DNA of 64,000 nucleotides from Narthecium ossifragum (GCA_963920575.1 OY986971.1:23764145-23828144); one strand, 5' to 3'; counted from the stretch's first letter, positions 34,296 through 47,099 are shown. Notes: a model not told the origin generated them from the letters alone. Made by a program: numbers and translations.

Positions 34296-35935
34296 TTAAA
34301 AGGAACTGTCGAACAAACCAGTTCCGGACTCGCAGGACCAAGCAAACACTGACCCCTTCCTACGACACGTTTGAGAAAAACCATCGACTCTCACGTTACA
34401 ATCTCTAGAAATATGGAGGAACAAAACTGAGTCAAAGAGAAGAACATGTAGCCAAATGTTCTTCACAATTTCTTCTAGATCGGGGGCCATCCCCTGAATC
34501 CATTTATAATACTTACTGTTGAGAGGGAGTCAGATTCTAATATCGGATTGTTGAGACCAAAGAGCTTAGCCCTCTTCATGGCTTCCAACAAAGCTTTCAT
34601 TTCTGCATGCAAAACAGAGCCTGAGACCATAGGTCTTGCCCAGGCCCAAGCTTCCTTCCTGTCACATGTAAGAGCAACAATGCCTAATGCTGCAGTATTT
34701 GATGAAGGATCCATGAACGCATCTGTTTGAATCACCCAAGATCCATCCAGAGAAGATTGTCCAGACACATGCGCTTGCGACCTTGATTTCTTGTGACCAT
34801 GGAACTCGTTCGCCAATCTCATAATCCTGCAAGCAATGACTTCAACCGAGTCTCCCTTCTCACCAAAGACCATGGCATTCCGATCCTTCCATATTTTCCA
34901 TATACCATAAGCAAGGAGTATCTTGATTCTCTTGGAACCAAAAAGCTTAGCCCTCTTCATGGCTTCCAACAAAGCTTCCATTTCTGCATGCAAAACAGAG
35001 CCTGCGACCATAGGTCTTGCCCAAGCCCAAACTTCCTTCCTGTCAAATGTATGACCAACAATACCTACTGCTACAGTATTCGATGAAGGATCCATAGACG
35101 CATATGTTTGAATCACCCAAGATCCATCTGGAGAAGATTGTCCTGACGCCTACGCTGGCAACCTTGATTTCTTGTGACCATGGAACTCGTTTGCCAATCT
35201 CATAATCCTGTAGGCAATGACTTCAACCGAGTCTCCCTTCTCACCAAAAACCATGGCATTCCGATCCTTCCATATTTGCCATATACCATAAGCAAGGAGT
35301 GTCTTGATTCTCTTGGAACCATTTTGAACTAAAGCTTCAATGTATTGATCAAGGTTCCTCAGGGGAAGGCTTATATTCTCTTTTCCTGCAATTAGAGAGA
35401 GGACCTTGAATATGAACTCACATCCAAAAATGGCATGCTCAACAATTTCAGACTCTTTCTTGCATCTCGAGCACTCCCTATCTGAGGTCAGCCGCAGCCG
35501 CCAAAGTGAATCACGATTAGGGAGCTTGTCATGGAAGACCCTCCATAGGAAATGCCTGATTCTTGGGCTGGCTGGGAATCTCCAAATACTTGACCAAAGT
35601 TCATCTTCTTCAGTTCTAGAATGGGGTATGGTTTCTTGAATCTGTGTCAAATAGGTAGAAGCCGAGCAAACCCGACCAGAGTCGTTGAAGGGCCAGCGGC
35701 TGCAATCCCTATTGTCAATGTTCTGTTCCAGGATGAGATCAACCAGGGAAGGATGGAAGGAATCTCTCAAGACATCAACGTCCCAAGTGCCATTGCTAAT
35801 AAGTGCTTCAACTTCAATGCTATCTAACCCATTGTAGACGTTGAACATGGTTGGCCATCGAACTAATGGGGGTATCTGTGATCCAAGCACCATATATAAT
35901 ATTGAGCTTGCTATTGATGCATGGTTTCCAAACAA
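34296..35935 (-). pseudogene. LINE ORF2 zf-RVT, linker and RNase H, with duplication
   Basis: The segment 35935-35150 has zf-RVT (WRFPASPRIRHFLWRVFHDK, CSRCKKESEIVEHAIFGC) and the linker (LLAYGIWQIWKDRNAMVFGE). The segment 35116-34475 repeats the linker and the start of RNase H (DASMDPSSNT-like, LHAEMEALLEAMKRAKLFG) twice. It then reads LESDSLSTVSIING and, in another frame (34490-34296), a decayed C-terminus. The doubled RNase H start is unusual; see the tandem duplication entry. Confidence 0.8.
34557..35318 (-). repeat. 381-bp tandem duplication inside the LINE
   Basis: The sequence from about 34557 to 34937 recurs at 34938-35318. Matching points: ccaa(a/g)agcttagccctcttc at 34557 and 34938, and tcttggaacc at 34930 and 35311. 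The offset of 381 is a multiple of three, so the frame is kept. Copies differ by a few percent. Confidence 0.93.
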
Positions 35936-36092
35936 CCATTTCCTTAGAGAGTCTGCAGCAAAGAAAAATATGCTTCCGGTGATTAGAGACTAATCCAGGA
36001 CCATTGCCGGAGGGGAGATGTCGACGCAGTTGATACTTGGCATTCGCTAACTCCTTCCATATATTGGTTCCTGGATCAAGAAAGGAGGATGC

Positions 36093-37769
36093 TCAATTGG
36101 CCTTGAGAGCGATTTGCCAAGAACTGAGATCCTTTACTCCCAATCCCCCTACCTCCTTAGGAGTACAAACATTCTTCCATGCTAAGTTACATAATCCAGA
36201 CTTGTGATCTTTCCAAAGAAAATCCATGCAGATGCGATCAATTTTCTTTATAACTCCCAGAGGAATATGAGACGTTGTCATGATAAATGTAGGAATTGCT
36301 TGCAGCACTGATTTCAGGAGGGTCGATCTTCCCAGATCTGAGATATGCTTTCCTTGCCATGAGAGCACCTGACTAACGAGCTTATCCAATAGTGGGGAGC
36401 AATCAGCCGCCGATAGCCTTCCTACACAGAGAGGGACACCTAAGTACGTCCAATGGCCTTCCGCCTCTGCAAGCGCGAGGATGTAGCATATGGTGGACTT
36501 CCTTTCATCTGAAACTATAGGTGTGAAACACACACTCGATTTGGAAACATTCATCTCCAAACCTGAGAGTAACTTGAACTCGAGCATGGAGTCCTTCAAT
36601 TTTCTAGCTTCTAGGCACGATGCTTCGGAGAAGATTAGGCAATCATCGGCGTAAAGGAGATGAGAAAGGGAGAAGGGAGAGCCTCTGAAATGCAAGCCCT
36701 TGAGTCCAACCATTGGGTTCTTCAAGATCCTGGAAAGCACTTCTTGCACCACAAGGAAAAGATAAGATGAAAGGGGGTCTCCTTGTCTTATGTCGCATCT
36801 GGAATTGAATCTGCCATGGGTTTTTCCGTTCACTATAACAGAGAACCGTGGACCGGTAACACAAGCCATGACTAAGGCAACCCATCTCAACGGGAAGCCC
36901 ATTGCTATTAGGACCTTCTTTAGAAAACACGACCTCACCCGATCATATGTTGTCTTTAGGTCAACTTTCAAAACCATTAAGCTATTGGACTTGGGAACTA
37001 TCCTCATGGAGTGAATGACTTCTTTAGCTACATTGATGTTGTCATGTATACATCTTCCTGCAAGGAAAGTAGACTGCTCTGGTCCGATGAGACTGCCAAG
37101 AACAATCTTCATGCGTTTGGCAAGGATGGTAGCGATCACCTTGTACCCTGTGTTGCAAAGACTAATTGGTTTGTAGTCCTTCACAACTTGGGGAAACATA
37201 CATTTAGGAACCAATGAGATGAAGGTTTCATTCCAGTTTGGAGGGAGGTGAGCTGTTCCGAAGAACTTTCTAATAATGTCAACTAAATCCCCACCAACTA
37301 TGTCCCAGTGAGATAGGAAGAACTCAATTGGGATGCCATCGGGACCGGGGCATTTGTTTTTGCCCATGCTGCGGAGAGCTTCTCTAATCTCATCCTCTGT
37401 GACCTCTGAATCAAGAACAGAGTGAAGGTCTTCATTAAGAGTAGGGAGCTCGGGTAGTTCAAGGCTAAGCCTAGTGTTATCTTCAGTCCAAAGCTTAGAA
37501 AAGTAACTGACAAGGGTTGAACCAATGCTGTCCTGATCCTTGACCATCTGACCATTGTCTCCCAACAGCCCTGCTACTTTAGATTTGTGACTTCTGGAGG
37601 AGACTAAATTGTGAAAGAATGAAGAGTTTTTATCCCCAGCTTGTAACCAAATATGTCTGATTCTTTGCGTGGCTCTTGATTCTTGCTTCGAGAGCATGGC
37701 TTCCCTTTGTTTCTCCAACGTTCTCAGCTGCAACTCATCTTGAGAATTTAACTTACCTTCTTCCTGCAA
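36093..37769 (-). pseudogene. LINE ORF2 reverse transcriptase, 558-codon open frame
   Basis: Motifs in order: GPDGIPIEFF, FISLVPK, YKPISLCNTGYKVIATILAK, LKVDLKTTYDRV, CDIRQGDPLSSYLFL, LLYADDCLIFSEA (the catalytic YADD) and WTYLGVPL. The domain is intact as an open frame and long for a decayed element. DLKTTYDRV departs from the usual DLxKAYDxV. The frame ends at 36093 and the rest of ORF2 is in other frames. Confidence 0.92.
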
Positions 37770-37941
37770 CCTTTATAGACTGTCCAGGCAGTCCTCTATC
37801 CACTTACAGACCTTAAAAATATCTTCATTTCCTGAACTTCGATCCCAACCTTTGATGACCTTTTTAATGGCAATCAATCTAGAGGTGAATACATACTACT
37901 TTGACCCATCAAAGGGTGAAGCCCAAATATGGAGCAGAGCT

Positions 37942-38718
37942 TCATGGAAGGCTGGCAACTGCATCCAAGTAGTGCTCCATGCAAAAAACACCCGATCCTA
38001 TCCTTGTCAGAGGTAGGCTGATATTGATTAGTAAGGGAGCAAGGTCATATCCAACTCTTGCCAAATGCTTTATCTCAGTGCCTATAAATCTATTACACCA
38101 AAGCTTGTTACCTAATGCTCGATCCAACTTCTCAAGGATCCTTGAGCTTCCTCCTTGATTATTTGACCAAGTAAATTGGGTTCCTAAGTACCCAAGGTAT
38201 TTAAGGCCATTGACCAAAACAAAGTTTAAGAAGTCTCTCTTTGCCTGATTGAACTTGAAAGGAGCTCCTCCATATTTTTCCTCAGCGGATAGGATGACGT
38301 TAAAGTCACCCGCTATCAACACTGGTAGCCTTGTTGAATAAAATCTTGACATGTAATCGCACAACTCCTTTCTATGACCAACTTGTCTTGCACCATATAC
38401 AGTGGGCACGGTGAACCCTCCATGCTCTGGGGATGTCACCAATCCATGCACAACCTGTGATGAAATGTGTTTCATAGTCACTCTGCCGATACTGCGTTTT
38501 CAAATTGTAATGATGCCTCCCATCCGACCATAAGACGGAATGCAATACCCATCCCAATTGTTCCCTACTTTGCATTGCAACCAGCCAAACTTGTCGATAT
38601 CCACAAGTGTGTCAATAAGAAAGATAAACTCTGGATTATGTTCGCCAATCACTCCGTGATAGATCCTTGATGCACGACTTGGACCTGCCCCTCTACAGTT
38701 CCAACAGAAAAGCTCCAT
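37942..38718 (-). pseudogene. LINE ORF2 endonuclease domain
   Basis: It starts ELFCWNCRGAG and continues HNPEFIFLIDT. After a frame break it reads LPVLIAGDFNVIL, FTWSNNQGGSSRILEKLDRAL and HLARVGYDLAPLLI. These are the endonuclease/exonuclease/phosphatase motifs; GDFN is kept. The usual SDH catalytic triplet reads YDL, so the nickase is probably dead. The stretch 37770-37941 joins it to the RT. Confidence 0.82.
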
Positions 38719-38729
38719 ATATGATCATT

Positions 38730-40624
38730 GTGTTTGCCCAGTTGCTCTTCTGGGATGTTTCTGCAAATGTGTTTGCTAGCAGGGGTAACAACCTCTCCTT
38801 CCTCTATTTCAGTACCAGTCTCTAGGTCGACTTCAACTTCATCTTCTTCTACCTCAAACATGGTTTCGAGACATCTAAGATTTGCTTCAGCTGGAGCTTC
38901 GGAGGCGAGAGTAGCATCAATCTTTTTTTACGTTGTCTTCATGCATGAGGTCAATGTCCTCTGTGTTGATCTGATGTAGGCTTACCAAAGGCTGGGAGTT
39001 CTCAACAGTAAATGTGTGAATAGCTACTAGCCCAGCAGCAGGGTGAGAGCCTAACCCCATCTTGGGCTGATCCAACTCTGAATCTTTTGGGTTAGAAATC
39101 TGAAGAGTATATGCATGGCCCAACTCCAAAGGTCTGAATCGGTTATGAGTGCTAGCTCCTTGGCCTCCACGTGTCCCTGGTAATGAGTAGTATCCAGCTG
39201 AAGTATAGCTGGGATGATCTCGAAGACCACCTATAACATTAACTCCTCCACTGCTTTCACCGAAGTGGAAACCAGATCCTTTGCTGCTTCTTCTGTCTTC
39301 GTCCCCAATAGACGTCGATGAAAAGGGTCTCCTTCCAGCGGTCAGAGATCGTGGCCTAATGGGATTGGCTGTGCGCAGTTCCTTGGACCGGCCGTTCCTG
39401 GTGACGTGGGCACGCGGGTCGAGGTCACGTGGCCTTCCTTGCCCGATGATGTTCCACCCGATCTCCGCCACCGATGGTTCCTCTGGTGCTCTCAACTTCC
39501 CAGGTATGTAGTTGTTCACCTCAGTGCTTAGTCCTCTACCTTGTTCTAGATCGCCCTCTCCGCCTGGGTGTGCTATGTCCTCCATCCTCGCCTCTCCGAC
39601 TAGGTGTTCTAGATCACCCACTTTTCATTTTCCATGGCCTGGTTCTGGATCTCCCTCTCCGACTGGGTGGACCATGCACTCCTTACGACTTCCTTCTAGG
39701 ACACGGGAGTTCTCCCAACCTTCTTCACCCTCAACCCATTTCTTGGGTGTTGGTTGAGGTTTGCATTTGTGACCAGCTGCTCTGTGAACTGGTGCTCTGT
39801 GGGGGCAAGCACTAAGTCGATGGCCAATGCGTGCACAACCTTCACAAATGCTCACGTTCTCGTACTCTAGAAGAAAAAACCTAGGGCATGCTCTGCTATT
39901 GATTGTAAGCCTAATGTGGGTGGGTTGGTTTAAATCTACTTCAATGCAAACCCTTGGATACCTCCCCCTGCCTGATTCTCGTGTAAAGGTCCACCTTCAT
40001 GGGGCTTCCTAACAGAGAGCCCGCCATCAATGCGATCTCCTCATCTACACATTCAATAACCAATCCAAAAAGGTGTACCCATACCAAAGCTTTGGAGAAG
40101 TCAGCTGCAGTAGGGCAGAAATTTTCTTTCCACCGGATTAATGCTAAAGGTATTCCATTAACGTACCAGGGCCCTCCATTCAGAACAAGGAGTCTGTCTT
40201 CTTCACTATTGAATTTGAATACAAAGACCCCCTTCACCATGTCGATAATATGGACATTTTTGCTTTCTCCCCACAATATGTGTAGTTTAAACTTGAGCAC
40301 TTCTAGTGGAACCCGTCCTCCCATGAATCTTCCAAATAGTGAAAATTCCCACCGCTTGCAACAACGATCCATAAGATCATCACTAATGCAAACCTCTCAA
40401 GCGTATATGGCTCCCATCTTTGCAGCATCCTCAGGTGCTACAAATATGTGTTTGGACTTCAAAGCTCCCAATGCCTCTGCGTAGGATCGTGCTCCTCCAA
40501 ATCTTGAGAAACCAGTGTCTTGAACCTTCTCTGTTTCAACAGGGTGTTCAAAAGGGTGTGGAAACCCCGGAGGGGGGCCAGAGGAAGAGTTGCTCATCCC
40601 GGGATCTTCAATTGCTTCCTCCAA
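38730..40624 (-). pseudogene. LINE ORF1 (DUF4283, CCHC-type knuckle), frameshifted
   Basis: The fragment at 40624-40397 has PPPGFPHPF and ARSYAEALGALKS. The fragment at 40372-39941 is a DUF4283 domain (WEFSLFGRFMGGRVPLEVLK, LVLNGGPWYVNGIPLALIRW, ALVWVHLFGL). Next, VSICEGCARIGHRLSACPHR is the C-x2-C-x4-H-x4-C knuckle. The rest (39621-38649) is low-complexity and acidic. ORF1 proteins bind RNA and chaperone the LINE transcript. At least three frame breaks are present. Confidence 0.8.
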
Positions 40625-42156
40625 CCATTACATGTTATGTGAGTATGTGACTTCTATAATGCTAGTCCACCTACTCTTCCTAGTTACTAGTTACGTACAT
40701 AAAGTTATTAGTTGTGATAATTGTTAGTTCGGGTTATCTAATCCGACCCAAATCGTTTCAAATTGATCTCATTTGAATCAACATGACTTGGGCCATCACA
40801 TGCACGAATTATGCTTGGGTTGCGAGCGTAAGCGGAGCACGTCTAAAATTGGATACATTAGTGGGCCAGACTTTAAATGTGGTGGAGGGTGAACCAGACT
40901 CGGGCTTTAGGCCTACCGGAACCATGCTACAAGAAATCCCATATTTGTTTACTAATATATTGGTGGTAGTTTCTCCAATTTTAGTCGCTAAATCCTTTTA
41001 TGGCTAATAAATGTTAGTCATGGCCTTGGTCATGGAATGTTGGTCGTCTAAAGTCCGTCACGACCATTGATATGTTGGTCGTACAAAAGATCCATTTTGG
41101 CGACTCCAATTGTATCAGTCACAATTAACTTTTGGTGACTAACTCTTTAATCACTGCGATAGTCATGATATATTTTGCTGGTCACAACAAGTGGTAATTT
41201 TGAGACGAAACAAACGTGCTTTAGTAACTACTATATTAGTTGTCAAAAAAACATCGTTTATAATGACCACCGCATTTAGTCACTAAAACCTGCCCTTACG
41301 TTGACTAACGTGTATAGTTACAACAACTTGTGACTAAAGGTGACAATTTTGCTGGTCACAAGAGCATGTCACTTTAAACAACCAAGACATTTAGTTAGAA
41401 AACGTCTCTACTTATGACGACCAACACGTTCAGGCACAATATACAGCCACTTATGACAACCAATGTTGCTAATCATAAAACGCATGTCACTTAACACAAC
41501 CAACACATTTAGCTTAAAAAAGTCTTTACTTATGACTACCAACACGTTTAATCACAGCATACCGTCACTTATGACAACCAATGCATTTAGTCACTATAAA
41601 ACCGTCATTTAACCAATGCTTCACCTATTTGTGCAACCAATTTTTATAGGTCACAGAAAACCAATTTAATACAATTATGATGAACAGTAATTAATCGCTA
41701 ATTTTTTTTAAAATAGAGAGGTTTTTTTTAATGATCATCATTTTCTTCACAAATGATTATTGTGAGATTACATAAATTGATGACAAAAGACATTTAATTT
41801 AATTTTTTAACAAAATATAATGGACAATGACAAATTAAATTTTAGAATATACATTATAATCACCAAATGCTCATTGCAATTGAAGAATATTCATCCAAAA
41901 AGGTTTTCATAAATAATATAAAAATGTGTGCACAAATAGGCCATATTAAAGTTTCAAAGAAATGTAAAAAAGTAGTAGAATAAAAAAAATACTAATACAG
42001 TCCATTCACAGCTGCCTCACAATAGTCTATCCACTGCTATGGCATATAGTTGATAGTTTCTATAAGGCAAAATATCGAAAAATATGTGATTTAAAAATTT
42101 TGGATAACAAAAAAAAGAATATAATATTGAGTTAAAAATATAATGGCTGCTAGCTA

Positions 42157-42990
42157 GTCAAGGACCTGATCAAGACTATAATTTTTGATGATACCGATGA
42201 TTGCGAAAATGAAGATGATACCATACTTGAATATTATACGATTGATGCAGAATATGAAGAACTTTTGGATGATGCTGATAGTGATACTAACATCATTTAG
42301 CTTTGGTTATTTTCTCGAAGGCATTAGTTTTGCTGTTTTGTTTCCGGTCACAAAAATGCTTGTTACTAAGGGGGCGTTTGGCTCCGGCGGATCTGCGATC
42401 CGCCGGATTCGCGGAATCCACCGGAGCGGATTCCAAATCAGCGTTCGCTCGTCTTATGCGGATCCTGATTTCCGAGATCCGCGTGGGGATCCGGCGTTAT
42501 CCAAACGCCGGCCCATCCGCCGGATCCCGCGGATCCCGATGGTGCCAAACACACCCTAACTGAACCGCAAACGCTTTTTTTAGATTTGTATTTAATAATA
42601 CAGGACTGTCCATGTCCCATGTGAGTGGAAGGGGAATGCAAACTTTTCTTGGTCATCTTATTGTTCGCTCGAAAGCATTTCTATGGCTTTCAACATGAAT
42701 TAGAATTTTAATTAACTTAGTAATAATGTCGTTCAATTTGAATTTTTGGACCACCATTGAAGGCTTTGCTACCATTGTGGTGTATATGCCAGATGTAATT
42801 AAGAACTTTATACACTTTGCTACTAGTCAAGGACATGATCAAGGCAATATAATTTTTGATGACACAGATGATTGCGCAAATGAAGATGATACCATACATG
42901 AATATTATACAGATGATGTAGAAAGTGAAGAGCTTTTGAATGATGTTGATAGTGATACTAGCAACATTTAGCTATTGTTATTTTTTACAC
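42157..42990 (+). pseudogene. duplicated acidic ORF 3' end of the CACTA element
   Basis: The end of an open frame at 42726-42971 (DDTDDCANEDDTIHEYYTDD ... DVDSDTSNI, stop) is repeated about 660 bp upstream at 42157-42300 in decayed form (gatgattgcgaaaatgaag). Both copies begin ctagtcaagga. The position within the element suggests a C-terminus of a CACTA-encoded protein. I cannot assign a transposase domain to it. Confidence 0.5.
42370..42556. mobile_element. Tourist-like MITE (187 bp)
   Basis: The TIRs are GGGGGCGTTTGGCTCC and, reverse-complemented on the right, GGGTGTGTTTGGCACC. The 3-bp TSD taa lies at 42367-42369 and 42557-42559. It is very GC-rich (ccgccggat repeats) in an AT-rich surrounding. 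Size, TIR and TSD match PIF/Harbinger Tourist elements. Confidence 0.88.
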
Positions 42991-43302
42991 TTCTAGCACT
43001 GGTATGTTATAGTTTTATTGATATTGGTTTACTCAAAATGTGAATAAGATGTTTTTATATACTTTTTAATATAGTTTCCTAACTGTTCTATGCTTTGGTT
43101 ATTTTTTCAATATAGTGTCTTAACTGTTCAATAGTATATTTATGCAAATTCTGCTTTTAAACTGGAGTATTGTAGCTTTCTCTTTCATTTTATTGTTCAT
43201 TAACTGATTAGTGTCTATTGCTGTCTTTTCTTAGTAGCCGCTCTCATGTGCGAAGGTCCAGGACTTGAAGCAGGTGGATACTTGGTGAAGTGTGTGTTGT
43301 TT

Positions 43303-45960
43303 TTCTTTTCTTTTCATTTTTTTTTTGAGGAAGTGAGTCCAGAGGTTAGTGAAAAACAAGTAAAACCCCAACAACATTCTCAACCTAAAACCAGGGAGGA
43401 CACCCTGGTCTCTGAGCCAAAAACACCTGGTATGACACACCCTACCGCTCCTTGCAAGCTTGTCTGCAGCCTGATTATCCCCCCGCGAGACATGCAAGAT
43501 GATGAATTCTTTAAAGTGTGCGACATACAAGCTGTGAGAACCCGTTCCTCTAACTAAGCTCGATCACGTAGGTCGGGGTTGTGCCATGTTGGCCTGTTTC
43601 TGCGTCGAGTGTGATCTGTCTGATCGCATTGTTACTTCTGGACCCCAAGGGCAATTTGCTAAATTACAACTTGGCGGTTGGTTTCACACCCGCGTAATGC
43701 ACACACAGCTTTATGATTGATTGTTGCACTTGTTAGAACCTTAGGTGAAATTGGGATTGAAAGATCTGAGTTCGGGCGTGCAGAAGCTGTGTTTAGGACA
43801 ACTGTTAGCCCAAACCGATCGATCGGGAGCGATCGGTCGGATTCGAGGTCGGCATCGCTTTTGACATGTTTGGATAAGGACATGACCCGACCTAGTCCAC
43901 CCGATCGGTACTGTTGACTGATCGATCGACCCGTGACCCTCCCCTATTTTCTCTTTTCTTCTTCTCTCCTTTATCCCATGAAGTGAAGCTGTTGCAGAGG
44001 CTTGGGAAGTTTGCCAGGAGCTAGTGGAGCTGCTCTAGATCTCTTCTACACGATTTCATCGCGGATTAAACGTGGAATTAACTTACTGAGATAGGATTCT
44101 AACCCTAGGACTTGATGAGGTGCTCTTGGTTGCTTTATTGCTTAAATTGCTGATCAATCTATGCCCGATGGTCATCCTAAGTATGATTAATATATGTTTG
44201 AAGCTTGATTGGATTTTGGTTGGATTTAACCTGGACTTAAGCTAGCTTTCCTTCATATTTTTAAGTGCATGATCTCAGTTGAGCTTAAACATGTAAGTTG
44301 TAGATCTCTGAGTTAGCTTTCGATTAGTGAATTAAATGGCGAAGCTGTGTAGAACAGAGCAGCCAGTTTAATTAGTGAATTTAAGTGGTTTTATTCATCT
44401 TATTGATATGATCTTTGGATGGGTGATTCAGGGTATGTCACTGAGTAGGCATATCACGTTTCACATGAATCGGACGGTTAGATCGAAGGTTATGATTTTC
44501 CGAAGTTAGTAGTAGATCGTTTGCTTTAATTTGATTAATCGAGTTTTCCAATATTACACCTTTTATATGGTATTATATTTCGTAGGCCCTCCGTGTGGCA
44601 TGTGGGTGAACTAAGGGGGTTATGCCCTTTGGGATGTGTAGATTATAAATTGCTAATTGTTTAATTGCTTTATTCTAGACCATTGCCATGTTCACCCTTT
44701 GGCGGGCTTTATGCTGCGCCCAACCCTCTGCATTGATTTGACATCCTCTTGCATGCTTTTACTTCTCTAATTGTGCATGAGCAATGCATGCATATGATTG
44801 CACTAGAAGCATAAAGGTTAGGATCTGGGCGATGGGCTGATCGCCGATCCGAGGCTCTCGGACAGCTCGGATCTAGACATAGGATCGAGGTTAGGTAGCA
44901 AGGTTAGGGCGAGATTGATATTGTAATAATATGATGTTATCAAGGTTATTACTTAGCTGGCTACAGATCGTAATGTTGGAGGTTTAGAGGTCGTACCATT
45001 TCTCTTGTGCTAAGGTTTAAGGTTGTTTACTTTACTATCACGCCTTGGGCGGCTCGTATCGGTTTTGGGGTTTGGGATGCATTGGAGATGCACTGAAACC
45101 CATGTTGTTTTTTCTGGTCACACTTCGAGGAGTGCCTAGAACCGACATGATCCTTGTTGTGGTTGTTTCCATGTTTTCTCGACGCTTTTACGCCTTAGTC
45201 TTGGCAGAGAGATGGCACAGTTGTAGTTCCCTTTCTTGTGAGCATCGTAGTATATAATCATGCTGGGCTTAGTGCTCTTCCTACCTGGGCTGCATTTGCA
45301 GGTGCACGCGCTAGCGCTTCCGTAGCTCCCAGTGGATCCGCTTTTGGTAGCGCGTCGACTTCTGGAGATGTTTGAGGTTTCTGCATATCTTACCATACTG
45401 CTTGATAGTTTTGTTTATATATATCCTTCGAGGATTATGTAAATGTATAATTTCCCTTTTTGAGGAGTTTTGATAATATTATGTTAGTACTTTTGGGTTT
45501 AATATTGGATATTGCAGTTTTAGCCTCATATAATTGTTATATAAATGCGCCACAGATGGATTGAATAGATTAGGAACCCTCAGGCCTCAGACTGGATGGG
45601 TTTTCTGGGTCGGGGTGTGACACTATCAAATACTCTGTAAATCGTCTCGGAGGTGTAGGGGCCATCGCCTGCGTCTTGAGACACGGTCAACAACCTCCCT
45701 CGCATCCAGCTCAAACAAAATGTTTGAATGACCCATCTTCCTAGCAACCATTAGACTCCTTTAAGAGAGCTTTAGTTTCAGCCTCTATAGCATTGCTAGC
45801 TTGGGAGGGTTCAGAGAACGCCCAACAAACATCTCAATTCTCATCCAAGCAAACCGTGTCGATACCTACCTGACCATTAGTGAAGGCCCCGTCGGACTGG
45901 ATAAAACTTATTTAAATGTACACAAATAATCTCCTTTGTTGTTACACAAGTTTACAACAT
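43303..45960 (-). mobile_element. second LINE, 3' remnant, split by an LTR
   Basis: At 45960-45623 the minus strand reads RNase H pieces (SDGAFTNGQVGIDTVCLDEN, then FSEPSQASNAIEAETKALL). After the LTR it resumes at 43532 with FKEFIILHVSRGDNQAADKL and ARSGRVCH, the RNase H C-terminus. An A-rich tail (T-rich on +) at 43303-43328 marks the 3' end. The 5' end is truncated and uncertain. Confidence 0.75.
43533..45622 (+). mobile_element. family T solo LTR (2090 bp) in the LINE RNase H
   Basis: It runs TGTGAGAACCCG ... GGGGTGTGACA and aligns along its length to LTR B with internal deletions. The flanks caagc (43528-43532) and ctatc (45623-45627) match at 3 of 5 positions, so the TSD is decayed or the ends are off by a base. 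The insertion position is certain because LINE coding sequence lies on both sides. Confidence 0.82.
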
Positions 45961-47099
45961 CTTTCTGCTTATAATTGTGCCTCAAAGCCTCCAAAAATAG
46001 CTCCCAACATCTATTTTACTTTTCTCTAACGGCTATATTTTTGACTCCGCGTAGGCTGATGGTTGATCCATAGATAGACTGTCGCATCATTCGTCACACT
46101 CACAAATAGCATGGATCATCCATTGCATCAACCGTTCAGTTTTCACAGTCGACCTTTGTATCAACCGTCAGCCTCTGTGAGGAAATGATGCATCTAGGGT
46201 CGATGCTTGGATAGACCGCTAAGATCACTCCAAAATGGCCATGTCTTGACCATCGACCAAGCCATCTCATGGTTGATCCTGACATCAATCGTTAGTAACA
46301 AAACTTCTAAAAATTGAATTTAAAGAGTTCCAAATTAAGAGATATAGATGTCAAATCAATGTTTAATCATCATACATACATTAATAATTAGGTGGTTGTT
46401 TAGCTCCATTAGATGGTACACCTCTTTAGGGGTCCACTTGGTTAGTTGTACCCCAGCCTTCAGGCTCATCTTTCAAAAAAGAAAATCATACATATATTAA
46501 CATCATCAAAATAAGGTTAGGATCAACAGTTTTAACACTTATTTTTTTGCTTTATGCTGGTCATTAAGACTGGATACGAGGTTGTGAGGTATTGTGTAAG
46601 CTCCTCCAAAATCTACATTTGAGAAGTGTTTTTCTTTGAGTTGTACAAGGATGGATGGGAAATCATGGCCAATCTCCATATGCCATGTGAATTTTATGCA
46701 TTCGTTAGTGGTGCGAGTAAAATGAGACTGCTTGATGCACCTACCATACTGGTTATCGGTATAGGATATACGGTTATGCATGACCAAATACAGGGCTCTG
46801 GATTCTTGGAACCAAGTTGGATATCAGTTTTTTTTTTTTTTGTATTGGGGGTCAGAATGGACAGGATTCCCATCTCAACAAAGCATGGTGAAGGATCACC
46901 TTGATTGGTGCTACCAATTTTCTTTTACCCAAGATTGTGTGATGAAAGTATATTGCTTTGATTTTGATTTGGAAGTTGTCTTTTGGGAACGAGAGTCTTG
47001 GCCTATTTGCCATTTACTTGGAAATGAAATCGACCAGATTTTTCCTCTATTAGCCGAGAATGGTTTGCCTGGGATAATGGGAACTACCAATACATGTAA
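45961..47099. other. CACTA interior or decayed repeats, unresolved
   Basis: Coding-like patches on the + strand near 46620-47095 (KDGWEIMANLHMPCEFYAFV, and later FWERESWPICHLLGNEIDQI) contain frame breaks and a poly(T) run at 46828-46841. I do not recognise the protein. Bases 46380-46480 resemble a small MITE end (ggtggttgtttagctcc). Confidence 0.35.

Larger units (their letters stand above)
34253..40640 (-). mobile_element. degenerate non-LTR (LINE, L1-type) retrotransposon
   Basis: On the minus strand, in order: ORF1 (DUF4283 and zinc knuckle), apurinic endonuclease, reverse transcriptase, zf-RVT, linker and RNase H, which is the plant L1 layout. Several stops and frameshifts split both ORFs. 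The 5' end is near 40640, just before the ORF1 start at 40624. No clear poly(A) or TSD is visible at the 3' end, where a solo LTR (32830-34247) adjoins, so the 3' limit is uncertain. Confidence 0.85.
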
